Shown piece by piece: positions 20,173 to 31,114 of a stretch of 47,740 nt of DNA. The notes below the pieces were generated by a model. The model was not told where the DNA came from and ran no database searches. It saw only the letters and a program-made list of their open reading frames with translations. This DNA comes from Stramenopiles sp. TOSAG23-2. Its lineage: Eukaryota > Sar. The stretch spans positions 1 to 47,740 of the forward strand of contig LT649271.1 in the NCBI GenBank assembly GCA_900128395.1, read 5' to 3'. Position 1 is the first letter of the stretch; every line of letters begins with the position of its first letter. The position numbers and the translations under genes were made by a program.

Positions 20173-22557
20173 ATGGCAACGGAATCCTGGAATAACATTA
20201 CAGAAGGTGTGACAAATCTTTCTGGAAAATTTTCAATAAATAATAATGGTTTGAAATGGGAGTCTAATGATTCAGAAGAACAACCAATTGAAATGGCATC
20301 GTCTGAATTGTCTGGGGCGCAAATTACATGGTTAAGTGCAAGACCAAAATGTCAGCTACGTGTATTGACAGCGTCTGGTTCTACCAAACGTTTCTATGGC
20401 TTCAGAGGCAACGATCGTGATAAAATTAAACAATTTTTTCCAAAAGATAATTTAACTTTCAACACGGAGGAACCTGCTATTAATGGACAAAATTTTGGCC
20501 ATTTAACTTGTACCGATAAAACCATCACGTTTGAAAACGAGGATAAAGTAGCGTTTGAAATGCCAGCAAAGGATATTTCCCAAGTCATTTACAAAGCACC
20601 AAATCAAATCGAAATACAAATTGAGGAATCAGGTGTAAGTCGTAATAAAGATGATGCACAACTTGTTCAACTAAATTTTTGGGTACCGACAGAAAATTTA
20701 GACGAAGAAGATGAGGCTGAAGGAGCAGATGAAACATCTACATGGGGTAGTCAATTGCAGGCAAAGATGATGGCTGAAGCGGACATTCAAAGTGCAACTG
20801 GTGATTTAGTCACACAATTTCCTGATACTGTTGGCACTTTCAAATCACCACGTGGTCGTTATTCCATTGAAATGTATCAAAAATTCTTTCGTTTATATGG
20901 TTCAACATATAATGATAAAATCAAATATGATGAAATTAGTGCATTGTTTTTGTTAAATCATCCAGATTACAAAGAACATAGTTTCGTCATTAGTTTGAAA
21001 GAGGGTAAAAATGTGATCCAAGGTAACCAACGTTATCAACATTTAGTCATGTCGATGAAAGCAGATAAAGAGTTAACTGCGGATATATTTTTAAATGAGG
21101 CAGAATGTATTAAACAATATGGTAAAGATTCCCACGGAGAAGCAGCGTTAAAACCACGTATGACAGGTGATTTGCATACCTTAGTAGCTACTATTTTTAA
21201 AGTATTAACGAAAAAGAAAGTATATGTATCTGGGAAATATAAAAATTTCAGAGGGGGCGATGCAATACATGCTACCATGAAGACTCACTCTGGCTTACTG
21301 TTTCCATTACAACGAAATTTATTGTTTATTCACAGACCGACAACTTTCATTCGTTATGGTGATATACAAAATGTTGAGTTTGAAAGGTATACAGGTAGTA
21401 AAGGTGCTTCGCATACATTTGATTTACGTATACGATGTCGTAGTGTTGGTGGTGAGCAACCGCGTGAATATTTCTTCAGTGGCATTGGACGTGATGAATA
21501 TACTAACTTGTTGACGTTTTTCATGGGTAAAAACGTTAATGTTGTCGGTGCACGTTACGCTGATCCGCACACAAAAAGTGGTCGAAGAACAAACCGAGTT
21601 AATTACGCTGGTCAAGATGGTGGTGTCTCCTCTTCGGAGGAGGATGCGGAAGCTGACGATGATGAGGAAGATGGTGATTTTAAAGTGGATGAACATTCTG
21701 AATCCTCATCTGCTGATTCAGATGATGAGATTGATGAGGAATCGGATGAAGATGGAGACGTAGATGACTCTGCATCTGATGAAGATGATGATATGAAAGG
21801 ACGTCAAAAGAAAGCAACCAAACGAAAACGCACCTCTAAAAAAGGTGGTAGCAGTAAGAAGAAGAAAAGAGTTAGTAAAAGCAAAGTGCCAATTGGTAGT
21901 AATGGTAAAAAAAAGAGAAAGAAAAAAGATCCAAACGCACCAAAAAGGCCATTATCAGCATATTTTATTTTTATGGGTAAAAAGCGTACTGAAGTTAAAG
22001 AACAAAATGCTGATTTGAGTACAGCTCAAGTTGCGAAAAAATTAGGAGCAATGTGGAAGACAATGACGCCAGAGGACAAAAAAGTATATGACGATGAAGC
22101 GGCAAAATTAAAAGCTGATTATCTTGTTGTCAAAGCTGAATATGATAAAAATAAACCCCCATCTGAATGGGAGACTGATGAATCGGATTCTGGTAAAAAA
22201 GGAAAAAAGAAAAGTCCATATCCAGATCCTCCAAAGCGGGGTTTATCTGCGTATATGTTCTACGTTGCAGACATGCGTAATTCTGTCAAAGAGGCCAATC
22301 CAAATTTAAGTTTTGGTGATTTGAGCAAGTTAATTGGTCAAAATTGGAAAAATTCTGGTGATGATGTTAAAACTAAATTTAATGCAAAAGCAGCAGAAGA
22401 TAAGAAACGATACGAGGTAGAAAGGAAGAAATGGGAAGGCGAAAAACGGTCTATCAAGGCACAACGATTGTTGGATGGTTTAACCGATAGTTCTGGTTCA
22501 GATCTTAGTGAGGATTCTAGTTCCTCAGAAAGTAGTGATGATGGTGCAAGTGATTGA
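20173..22557 (+). CDS. SSRP1: FACT complex subunit SSRP1 with two HMG boxes
   Basis: 794 aa. FACT disassembles and reassembles nucleosomes during transcription and replication. Order: N-terminal POB3/SSRP1 domain (about 1-110, with ITWLSARPKCQLRV and KRFYGFRG); the first middle PH-like domain (about 200-310, FKSPRGRYSIEMYQKFFRLY); the second PH-like domain (about 325-460, LLFPLQRNLLFIHRPTTFI); an acidic Glu/Asp/Ser tract (about 490-545); a Lys-rich linker; HMG box 1 at about 586-655 (DPNAPKRPLSAYFIFM); HMG box 2 at about 682-750 (PDPPKRGLSAYMFYV); and a Ser/Asp tail. Yeast Pob3 has no HMG box and animal and plant SSRP1 have one, so two boxes are unusual. The order and length otherwise match SSRP1. 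Single exon; ATG in aaaATGG context. Confidence 0.95.
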   Translation: MATESWNNITEGVTNLSGKFSINNNGLKWESNDSEEQPIEMASSELSGAQITWLSARPKCQLRVLTASGSTKRFYGFRGNDRDKIKQFFPKDNLTFNTEEPAINGQNFGHLTCTDKTITFENEDKVAFEMPAKDISQVIYKAPNQIEIQIEESGVSRNKDDAQLVQLNFWVPTENLDEEDEAEGADETSTWGSQLQAKMMAEADIQSATGDLVTQFPDTVGTFKSPRGRYSIEMYQKFFRLYGSTYNDKIKYDEISALFLLNHPDYKEHSFVISLKEGKNVIQGNQRYQHLVMSMKADKELTADIFLNEAECIKQYGKDSHGEAALKPRMTGDLHTLVATIFKVLTKKKVYVSGKYKNFRGGDAIHATMKTHSGLLFPLQRNLLFIHRPTTFIRYGDIQNVEFERYTGSKGASHTFDLRIRCRSVGGEQPREYFFSGIGRDEYTNLLTFFMGKNVNVVGARYADPHTKSGRRTNRVNYAGQDGGVSSSEEDAEADDDEEDGDFKVDEHSESSSADSDDEIDEESDEDGDVDDSASDEDDDMKGRQKKATKRKRTSKKGGSSKKKKRVSKSKVPIGSNGKKKRKKKDPNAPKRPLSAYFIFMGKKRTEVKEQNADLSTAQVAKKLGAMWKTMTPEDKKVYDDEAAKLKADYLVVKAEYDKNKPPSEWETDESDSGKKGKKKSPYPDPPKRGLSAYMFYVADMRNSVKEANPNLSFGDLSKLIGQNWKNSGDDVKTKFNAKAAEDKKRYEVERKKWEGEKRSIKAQRLLDGLTDSSGSDLSEDSSSSESSDDGASD

Positions 22558-22970
22558 ATGAAAAAGAGATGGTGAGAAGAAGTGGTGATATGATATGATA
22601 GCTATGATGTTGTATTTATTTTTTTATACATTTAAAAAAAATATTATATATATAATACTCGTACATATTTTTTATTTTTTAGTATATACGTACACTGTCA
22701 AGAGGATTTTGATCATTTTTTCTTTTGGTGTTTTTTTATAAAAAAAAATATTTTTGACGTAAATTGAAACCTATCTCTGCACAAAAACGCACACCACACA
22801 CAACACGCAAACTACGGCTCGTAAAAGATATTACCACACAGAACTTTTCTCTCTTTCTTTTAGCACGCTAAATAATATATATATATATATTTTTTATTAT
22901 ATATAAGATATATAAAAATTAATGTTTAATCTTTATATATATATGTATATTCTTTTCGTATGTATTACAT
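22558..22970. other. Convergent 3' intergenic region
   Basis: AT-rich 3' flanks of SSRP1 and citrate synthase, with AT repeats near 22875-22890 and 22935-22950. No gene seen. Confidence 0.65.
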
Positions 22971-24636
22971 TTATTGTTTTTCGCAATAGTCTCTGATCCA
23001 TTCAGGTGTGACTGATTTTGGTCTTTCCAATGGCAATCCAAGTGCTCTGTCCCAGAACAATTGTGATAAACAACCCATAGTACGACTAACACCGAATAAT
23101 ACAGTGTAGTAATCCTGTTGAGTGAAACCGTAATGCCACAACAAACAACCACTATGGGAATCAACATTTGGCCATGGATTTGCTGCTTTACCATGCTCTT
23201 TTAAAACATCTGGTACTACCTCAAAGATAGTGCCAACAATTTTGAACAATTCATCATCTGGCATATGTTTCAATGCGAATTCACGTTGTGCAGAGTAACG
23301 TGGATCAGTTTTACGTAATACAGCATGGCCGTAACCTGGAATAACTTGACCACCATTCAATGTTTCCCATGCAAATTCTCTGATTGTATCGTGGTTCACT
23401 TCTAATCCTTTGGATTCAAAATGTGCTTGTACATCGATAATCCAATTAAGTACCTCTTGGTTTGCTAAGCCATGTAATGGTCCAGCTAAAGAATTCAAAC
23501 CACCAGCCATGGATAAATATGGATCAGCTAATGTACTTCCAACTAAATGTGCAGTATGTGCGCTAGCATTACCACCCTCATGATCTGTATGAATAGTTAA
23601 ATATAAACGCATTAATTCATCAAATTCTGGATTGTCGAAACCAAGCATACGGCAAAAGTTGGCGCTATAATCAAGGCTACTATCGTATGCTGCGACTTTG
23701 CCATCGTGGTATGTTTGGCGATAGATAATTGCAGCTATTTCTGGTAATTTTGCCATTAAATCCAATGAATCTTCTAGCGTAGCTTCCCAATAATCTGATT
23801 TGTGGACACCAGCATTATATGCGGCTTGAAATTTACTTTCCGTTTGACATGCCATAACACCCATGGATAATTGTGTCATTGGGTGCATACCTTTTGGCAA
23901 GGATATCATTAATGGTTCAACGTGTGCTGGTAATTTTGCACGTGCATGCAACTCCTCTGTCAAACCCTTTGTTTGTTCAGCAGTTGGTACGTCACCAGTT
24001 AACAATAACCATAATAAAGCTTCTGGAAGTGGTTCATCATCTTGTTTTCCTGAATATGTAGGTAATGTCTGTTGTAATTCTGGGATGGTAAAACCACGGA
24101 AACGGATACCTTCATCTGCATCTAGCAATGATGTCTCCCATACCATGCATTTAACGCCTCTTGCACCACCCAAAGTTTGTGCAACGGTGACATCACCTAA
24201 TGAAACATCTCCGTAATTCTTTTTTAAATCGTTCCAGTCGGCCCTTTTTTTATCAATTTGACCTGCTAGAGTATCTTTTAAAGTAGAAGCAAAACGGATG
24301 TTGCGTGGAGCAGCACGTATTGTGGACTATGTATATATTTTAAAAGGAGAAAATTATTGTTAGTACAATGCAATCGCATATATATATACATATATGTATG
24401 TATCGATAAAAATCAAATATATTTAAGATTCTGGTTGAATATGTTTTATATGTACAAGATTTGTGGGTGTACATATATATATTATATATATATATATATC
24501 GTTAACATTTTATCAAAAAGAGTAAAGAGTATGGAATATTTATATTAAAATGGTGGTTGGATAATTATATATATATAGTATGATAGTTGTTCGAGAATAA
24601 GTTTGAAATACTTACATTAGCGATTTTAGATAACAT
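22971..24636 (-). CDS. CS: Mitochondrial citrate synthase, two exons
   Basis: Condenses acetyl-CoA and oxaloacetate into citrate. I place exon 1 at 24616-24636 (MLSKIAN), donor GTAAGT, a 289-bp intron (24327-24615), acceptor ATAG, and exon 2 at 22971-24326, which continues in frame with [15 protein letters not shown]. Total 458 aa, close to the usual 460-470. The N-terminal 22 residues are basic and hydroxylated with no acids, a mitochondrial targeting peptide. Core motifs: [13 protein letters not shown]; the catalytic His regions HTDHEGGN and [15 protein letters not shown]; the catalytic Asp in [14 protein letters not shown]; and the CoA/oxaloacetate region [12 protein letters not shown]. 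This is the eukaryotic mitochondrial type, not the peroxisomal or bacterial hexameric type. Starting at the internal Met near 24173 would remove the conserved N-terminal helices. Confidence 0.93.
24327..24615 (-). other. Citrate synthase intron
   Basis: 289 bp on the minus strand, donor AAT|GTAAGTATTT, acceptor ATACATAG|TCCACA, phase 0. It contains AT microsatellites. Removing it joins a Met start to an otherwise start-less frame and completes a mitochondrial presequence. Confidence 0.85.
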
Positions 24637-26635
24637 CGTATATATATTGAATGATTTCTTGTTCTTTGTCGTCTTCGTCTGTAAGTGTCTGTAATATTTG
24701 TATGGTATTAACTCTTATTATCTTGTCTTCCATTCTATGTCCATCTATCTGTTTTCTTTCTTTTTGGTAATCGAACGTCTATTACAAAGATATATTATCG
24801 ATAAGTCCAATCAATAACCACAACATTGATGATGAAGAAAAATAAGAAGTTGGGTGGTAGGTTGTAAGTCAATGTAATGCTATGTGAATGCTAATGCTTC
24901 GTCCCATCACTGTAACTTGCCTTGGGCTTGCGGGCTTGGGCTTGCTATTGCCATGGATTGCCAGGCAATGCCACACAGCGGATTTAAGATGACGCGTTCA
25001 TGTATTGTACTTGTTAGAATATGAAAAAAATAGCCACACAGCGGATTTAAGATGACGCGTTCATGTATTGTACTTGTTAGAATATGAAAAAAATAGCCTA
25101 TCCAACTCTACTTTTTCGCAATTATACCTGGATTACAAGATTTAGATTACCACATTACCACAGGTACGTGCGTACCAACAACTCTTCTTGTTGTTTTTTT
25201 TTTCTTCTTATTATTTCTACGATCTGTTATAATTCATCCCTTTTCAATACTGAATAGTGTTAATTTGGATGTAGACAGAAAAATATCATCGAAAATTATT
25301 CGGATATATACATTTTTAGATATCACAAAATGGGAATCTTGGTAATTTAATGCATTGAAATCAAAAAATAATATACTAGTACGAAATCATATTTATCATT
25401 TTTACTTACATTTATACTTTTTTTGTATTTTATGCTTTGTACAAAAATGTATATACTCGTATTAAAATACATTTTTATAAAAAGTTTTTACCAACGACAT
25501 TTCTCTTTTCATACAACTCCTTTCAAAACGATCTTACCCATAAATTTTTAACTTTACAAGTAATACAAATCGTATGTTATATATTAAAATATACGTAGGA
25601 CTACACGGCTTTGTACCATATTCAATTTTTAACATAAAAAACTCTTAAACTAAATCCATATTATTACCCACATTAATAGCTTCAAAAGCATATGCAAGCA
25701 TCAACAAATACATATTTTCCGTTTCATAACGTATTCATAATACTATGACTGATACGATAAATCATCTACAATTAAAATAATTTCCCAACCATTTGTATTC
25801 ATAAAGATCAATATATACAAACATATTTAACATATGATCTATATAACATTCATAGTCACCTCATGTTCAATTATAGTTATGTTCAATGTATTCTTTGGTT
25901 TCAAATAACATTTATTCACAATATATATACATAAATACAACAATGATACACACAAGATAAACCCAATTATATACGACGAAAGAAAAATAACAATATACAC
26001 ATTAAGATATCAAACAAACGAAACAACCGATCTATGATTAATAAAATTTTTATGTGTGAGAAAGACTTGGTTCATTTAAATATTGTTATTGTTATTGTTA
26101 TATAAATTAAAAACCACTAATATACGTGAAATGTATTAGTTAATTTATGAAAAAATAAACTAATAAAACGAAATAGAAGTATTTAAAATTTCGTGTTTGT
26201 GGCGGAATCGGTATTTATGAATGTTATAATAAATCGTTTGAAGCTATGATATCAATGATATGTAACGATTTGATATCTCTTCTATATATATTTTTTTTCT
26301 ATCTATTACGATATATATATATTTATTTTAATGTATATTTTTACAATAGTGTATAGTTTTATTTTTAATTTTAATTATTTTGTAAAGTGTTGAGGTCATC
26401 ATAAATTTTTGATATTTGATATTGGATTTCTAGATTTTCACCTCAGACCAAGGATCGTAGAAATTATTATACTCTTATTAATCTCTTGCCGGTTGCCGGC
26501 CAGCTTGTGCAATTCAATTGATCAATAATAAAATAAAAAATAGGAATGAGTGTGGGAGTGGAAAAGGTACAAAACAAAATATATTGTATTGTACTGTCCA
26601 AGAGAAAATAATAGTTAAAATAAATACAATATATT
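24637..26635. other. 2-kb intergenic region
   Basis: Divergent upstream region of citrate synthase (minus) and the AlkB-fold gene (plus). It carries a GC-richer patch (about 24895-25000), a 13-bp palindrome attgccaggcaat at 24957-24969, the 63-bp perfect tandem duplication at 24970-25095, and otherwise AT-rich sequence. No protein-coding gene or recognisable tRNA seen. Confidence 0.6.
24970..25095. repeat. Perfect 63-bp tandem duplication
   Basis: Units 24970-25032 and 25033-25095 are identical; the unit starts gccacacagcggattt and ends tgaaaaaaata. The next three bases (gcc) begin a third copy. Intergenic. Confidence 0.95.
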
Positions 26636-28063
26636 ATGAGTAGAACAACAAGAAGTAGTGCAAAAGAAGATCCAGTCCCTCCAATCATTCCACTGCTTAA
26701 TGGAGACTATGCTTATAAAATATATGATGATGCATATGAAGCAGGAGAACTTCCTGATGGCAGGTATTTCGAAGAGTTTGTTTGTAGGCATTTACAAACT
26801 AGGCTAGAAGGTAAAACATCAAATAATGGAATTTCTCCTCTGTTCAAAGTTTTAAAATATGGTAATACAATGAATGATATGAAAAATAAAGTATTCATTG
26901 AGGATTTGATGTTGAAATGGGCATTAGGCTTAGATGAAGTTACGGGCTATGTAAACTGGTTACCTACAAATGACAAAGTCACTGATATATTTTATGCAAT
27001 AAAAAATATATTATCATCTATTTTTTCTGTTTCTGATGGCCAGGTATATTATCCAGCAATAGATACAAATGTAGATAAGTTTTCAGGTTTTCATATTATC
27101 AAGAGCATACGCATATATGAGCCATTAAAATTTATAATGGAAAAACTGTTGAATTGTACATCTGAGTCTGGTCATACCACTCGTTATGCAACTCATAATA
27201 ATAATAATCTTTACATATGGCTGAATTGGCGGAATACAGGAAGGGGACGAGGGGAGGTTCGAAATTTATATTTCCATGGTTACGACCATGTGGAAAAAAA
27301 AAATGTGACTAAAGATCACAAAATGTTTCTGGATTCAAATATGCAGAATAATAATGCAGCATATTTGAATCCAGAAACATTTTGTGAATATGCTCCAGAT
27401 TGTTTTGGTTTTTTAAATTGGCAAATCATGAAGATATTACATGAAGAGTCAACCTCGCTATTTAATATGTCTCACTATTTTTTGTTATGGGCTCAAATTA
27501 TTGAAATTCCATTTGATCGAGAAAAAGATTTTACCCTTGCACTACATAAAGATCGTCCTAGAGAAGGAGATATTATAGTGTCTGTTGAAATCACAGAAGA
27601 GGCTAAAATTCTTATAAAGAACAATGCGAATCTTGAAAGAAACTGGCAAATAACACCTGGCCAGGCTTATGTCCTGGAACGGCAGGCAAGGACAGAAATG
27701 TTTCATGGAATAAAAGTTGTTGGAAATATAAAAAGACGTGCACCCAGATATGCTGTTATTCTGCGGTATTATGACCGAAATATTGAAATGGGGGACAATA
27801 ATGGTAGCAGTAGTAGCAGCAACTATGGATCCACTATCAATGGTAGTACAAATGGTATAACAACAACATCATCTACTACTGATAAAAAACGTAAATTCAA
27901 TAATGGTATTACAACAACAACAACAACAAAAACATCTACTACTGCCATTGGGAGATTAGAAATATTATTGGATGAAGTAGAATCTCTGTCGCGGACATCA
28001 GATGATGCCAAAAAATTCGTAAAACAGCGCTTTGAACAGATGATCAATAGCAGACTGGTCTGA
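26636..28063 (+). CDS. Divergent AlkB-fold 2OG-Fe(II) dioxygenase-like protein
   Basis: 475 aa with no obvious close family. The C-terminal half has the iron- and 2-oxoglutarate-binding residue pattern of the AlkB type: H304-x-D306 (ALHKDRPREGD), a distal His at 357 (TEMFHGI) about 50 residues later, and R371-x5-R377 in RYAVILRYY, the same spacing as the RxxxxxR of AlkB. ITPGQAYVLERQAR resembles the PGD-strand before the distal His. Roughly the first 230 residues, with repeated aromatic WLNWRN and FLNWQI segments, are unassigned. The tail (about 390-440) is Ser/Thr/Asn-rich low complexity. Substrate unknown; an oxidative demethylase or hydroxylase role is inference. The coding region holds a long perfect inverted repeat (27316-27387) without losing its frame. 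Confidence 0.6.
   Translation: MSRTTRSSAKEDPVPPIIPLLNGDYAYKIYDDAYEAGELPDGRYFEEFVCRHLQTRLEGKTSNNGISPLFKVLKYGNTMNDMKNKVFIEDLMLKWALGLDEVTGYVNWLPTNDKVTDIFYAIKNILSSIFSVSDGQVYYPAIDTNVDKFSGFHIIKSIRIYEPLKFIMEKLLNCTSESGHTTRYATHNNNNLYIWLNWRNTGRGRGEVRNLYFHGYDHVEKKNVTKDHKMFLDSNMQNNNAAYLNPETFCEYAPDCFGFLNWQIMKILHEESTSLFNMSHYFLLWAQIIEIPFDREKDFTLALHKDRPREGDIIVSVEITEEAKILIKNNANLERNWQITPGQAYVLERQARTEMFHGIKVVGNIKRRAPRYAVILRYYDRNIEMGDNNGSSSSSNYGSTINGSTNGITTTSSTTDKKRKFNNGITTTTTTKTSTTAIGRLEILLDEVESLSRTSDDAKKFVKQRFEQMINSRLV
27316..27387. repeat. 29-bp perfect inverted repeat inside the coding region
   Basis: The left arm 27316-27344 (tcacaaaatgtttctggatt onward) is the exact reverse complement of the right arm 27359-27387, with a 14-bp loop. 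The arms encode KMFLDSN-type and YLNPETF-type residues in the same frame with no stop. RNA from either strand could form a stable hairpin. Confidence 0.95.
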
Positions 28064-28318
28064 TCTTTTATTTGATTCTACAATGTTGTACAAATAACAT
28101 AATTTTAAAAAAATATATAAAAAATATACGGTATGATATAAAAAATTCTCTTATTTATAATTTAAAGATTTTATTTACTCATAAGTATACATATCATAAA
28201 AAAAAATTACAAGTTCAAAATATATTTTATATTATATACGTATCATATTTTAAAAATATTATATTTTTTAAAACATCTTAGATTTTAAACATCATCTTTA
28301 TATTAAAATAAATACACC

Positions 28319-29654
28319 TCAATCATTTCGTCTACGTTCTCTTCTTGGTGTCACATTTAATTTCCATGAAATAATTGCTACTAATGTTGGTATTAATGCC
28401 AATGTAAATACAACTAAAGATGCAATAAATGCACTGACATAATTAATAATACGTTCTGTTTTTTCCGAGGTTGCTAAAAAACAGTTTCTTTTCTTACGTC
28501 TCAAACGTGCCGTGCCAGCACGTGCCCTTGCTCTTGCAGCACGTAACAACGATTTAGCACTAACTCGCCACAATATTGATGTAACAGGTGGTACATCCAA
28601 TTTATCAATAGATTCAATATTATCAGCATCAGACAAAATTGTTAATCGATTTGCGCTGGTCATTGGACTTAAATCTAATGCATGAAAACCAGCAACAGTG
28701 CTACGTGTTTCAAACGTCCATCCACCATGTATTAACATAATACCTTTGGAAATTGTCGCTTGATGTGCAAATCTTTCCCAAGGTATATCTCGATTTGCCC
28801 AATTTTCAACCGTTTTCCAACAATGGTTTCTACAGTCAAATATTGTAATGGGGACGGAACGGGTAAATTTCATACCGATGCTGCGACTTTCATCTCTGGA
28901 ATATCGTACAAAACCACCAAAAAAGATTACATGATGTCCAATAGCAGTAGCGCTATGGCCTCGACCAAGGGCTTCAACGGAAGGTGTTAATACATCATCT
29001 TCCTTATTAATTTGAAATGACGGTACCATGTTGTCATCTCTTTCGCTTCCTATTTCGTAGCTATTTTCATTGCTATTATTATCACGAGATCCTACATTAT
29101 CAATTGCACCTGGCTGTCGAATAATTGTCGAAGTTGGATCCATAATACAAGACCATACATTATTGTTAATATTATACATATGTATATCAAACATATCATT
29201 TCCTTCGTTGAAATAATCAGCGCCAGTTGCACCACCAAAGACATATACGCGATTTTCGCATACAACCATAGAACACCCATATCGAGCTGTTGGAGATTTT
29301 CCCTTTGATTTTTCAAATAACGGTGTCCATTCAAACGTTTCAACATTTAAACTTGCAAATTCATCAATTGTATGTCCATCACGTATACCACCAAATACAT
29401 ACATAGTTTTTGTACTCCATTTATATGCACATGCGTGATTTCCACGATCATATCTATGAGTTAGTTTATTCGGACTAATCTTTTCGTTATTACTAGTCCT
29501 TCCGCCTTTTCTTAATTTTTCTTTTGGAAATTGTTTTTTCCATATCAAAGTTGAAGATTTTAATGTCCATTCGGTATCTATGTCATTTTCTTCCTCTGTA
29601 TCAACATTTATATTTGAATATTTTGATGATGATGATGCTGCTGCACTTACTTTG

Positions 29655-29696
<42 letters not shown>

Positions 29697-30490
29697 CCAT
29701 TAAAATTATTGTCATCATCATCATCTGTCCATTCGATCGTATATACATCATTTAAAGAGAATCCAAAATATGCCTCTCTAAATCCACCAAATAATAAAGC
29801 TTTCTTGCCAGTATTATTTCTACCTAAATTAATCATTGTATGGCCATAACGAGCACATGGAATATCACCAATTTCATTTGGAACTTTTATTTTTACAGCT
29901 AATTTATTATCATATTTAGTATTACTAGTTGATACAATCGAATCACTTTGTAACGTTTTGAAAGCAAATATTTTTGCACGCTGTGCTAAACCCCAACCAT
30001 CTGCATTCCATGATGTACCACCAAATCCTCCATAGACAATGCCACATTCTTCACCTAAATTAACCATAGCATGTGCACAGCGAGGGACACGGTCGATCGC
30101 ACGATTTTTCACATTCCGCAATACAACTGTTGGTTTTCTCATCCAACTAGCAAAAGACAAAGTTTGTAACTGTAAAGCAACACGTGCAATGTCTTTCCAT
30201 TTCAAACTGTTGATATTATTATTATTATTAATGTTATTACTGTTATTGTTATCAAATCCTTTCCGTAATTTCAACAATTCATCAACACGTTGAACTGCAC
30301 TGTCGTATACTTCACGACATACGGTAAAACGCATTGCATTACTAAGAGTACCATTAACAGTTTCTGCTTCATTTAATATACGTTGTATTTCTTTTGAAAT
30401 AGAAGTTAAATAAGTTAATGTTTCTAAACCAATGTATTGTGATATGTACAATAAATAATCATTTTTCGATAATAATTGTGATAATTCCAT
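28319..30490 (-). CDS. Kelch-repeat protein with C-terminal membrane anchor
   Basis: 723 aa. Residues 1-110 form a helical region (LLYISQYIGLETLTYLTSIS) that resembles an F-box only loosely. Then come at least five kelch blades: CAHAMVNLGEECGIVYGGFG, ARYGHTMINLG with ALLFGGF, HACAYKWSTKTMYVFGGIRD, ARYGCSMVVCENRVYVFGGA, GHSATAIGHHVIFFGGF and AHQATISKGIMLIHGGW. These carry the GG, Tyr and Trp positions typical of kelch. Asn-run low-complexity inserts lie between blades. Near residues 680-708 sits one hydrophobic helix (SAFIASLVVFTLALIPTLVA) with a basic ending (RRERRRND), probably a tail-type membrane anchor. Partner unknown. Single exon; ATG at 30488-30490. A kelch protein anchored at its C terminus is uncommon. 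Confidence 0.8.
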
Positions 30491-31114
30491 GATGCTATAT
30501 TTCCTTCTTTAATATATATATATGTAAGAAAATGAAACCAATTGATTGAATTTGATTACATGTTGTTCTTATTTTTTCTTTCCATTTAAACATTTACTTG
30601 AGTTTCTATACAGAAGAAGAAGAAGAAAGATTGATCTATTTGATAATGCATACAAATTAATATAAAATTAAAAATGTGCATAATGGATGGAATAAAAACC
30701 CAACAATAGTGCAATACCTGGGAATAGCACAATAATAATACCAGGTACAATATTTAAAAAGAAAAAACGAAGAAGCAAATACTATTCGTTTTTTAAGTCG
30801 TTTAAGGAAGAATATTCTTTAATATTTTACATACATTAACATATAAATACCATCAGTCCTATTTTGATGTTATATATTATTTTTAATGCTATGCACTGCC
30901 TATTTCGGCGTGCGAGCAAAAACCATTAATACCTTACTGGCGTGTGGAGAGATCGAAACTAAAAAAAACATAAATAAATAATGTGTGTAGTATGGTAGTG
31001 CACTAGTGTGTAATTATTTTTTTTTAACAGTGAGACTAAAATGACAAACACGCTGAAAAATACAAAAATATATATATTACGAACACACACTCCTTCTTGA
31101 ATGTGTGATATCTC
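30491..31114. other. Intergenic spacer
   Basis: AT-rich promoter side of the kelch gene and 3' flank of the next minus-strand gene. It contains a short inverted repeat (acctgg ... ccaggt) near 30717-30747. No gene seen. Confidence 0.55.
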
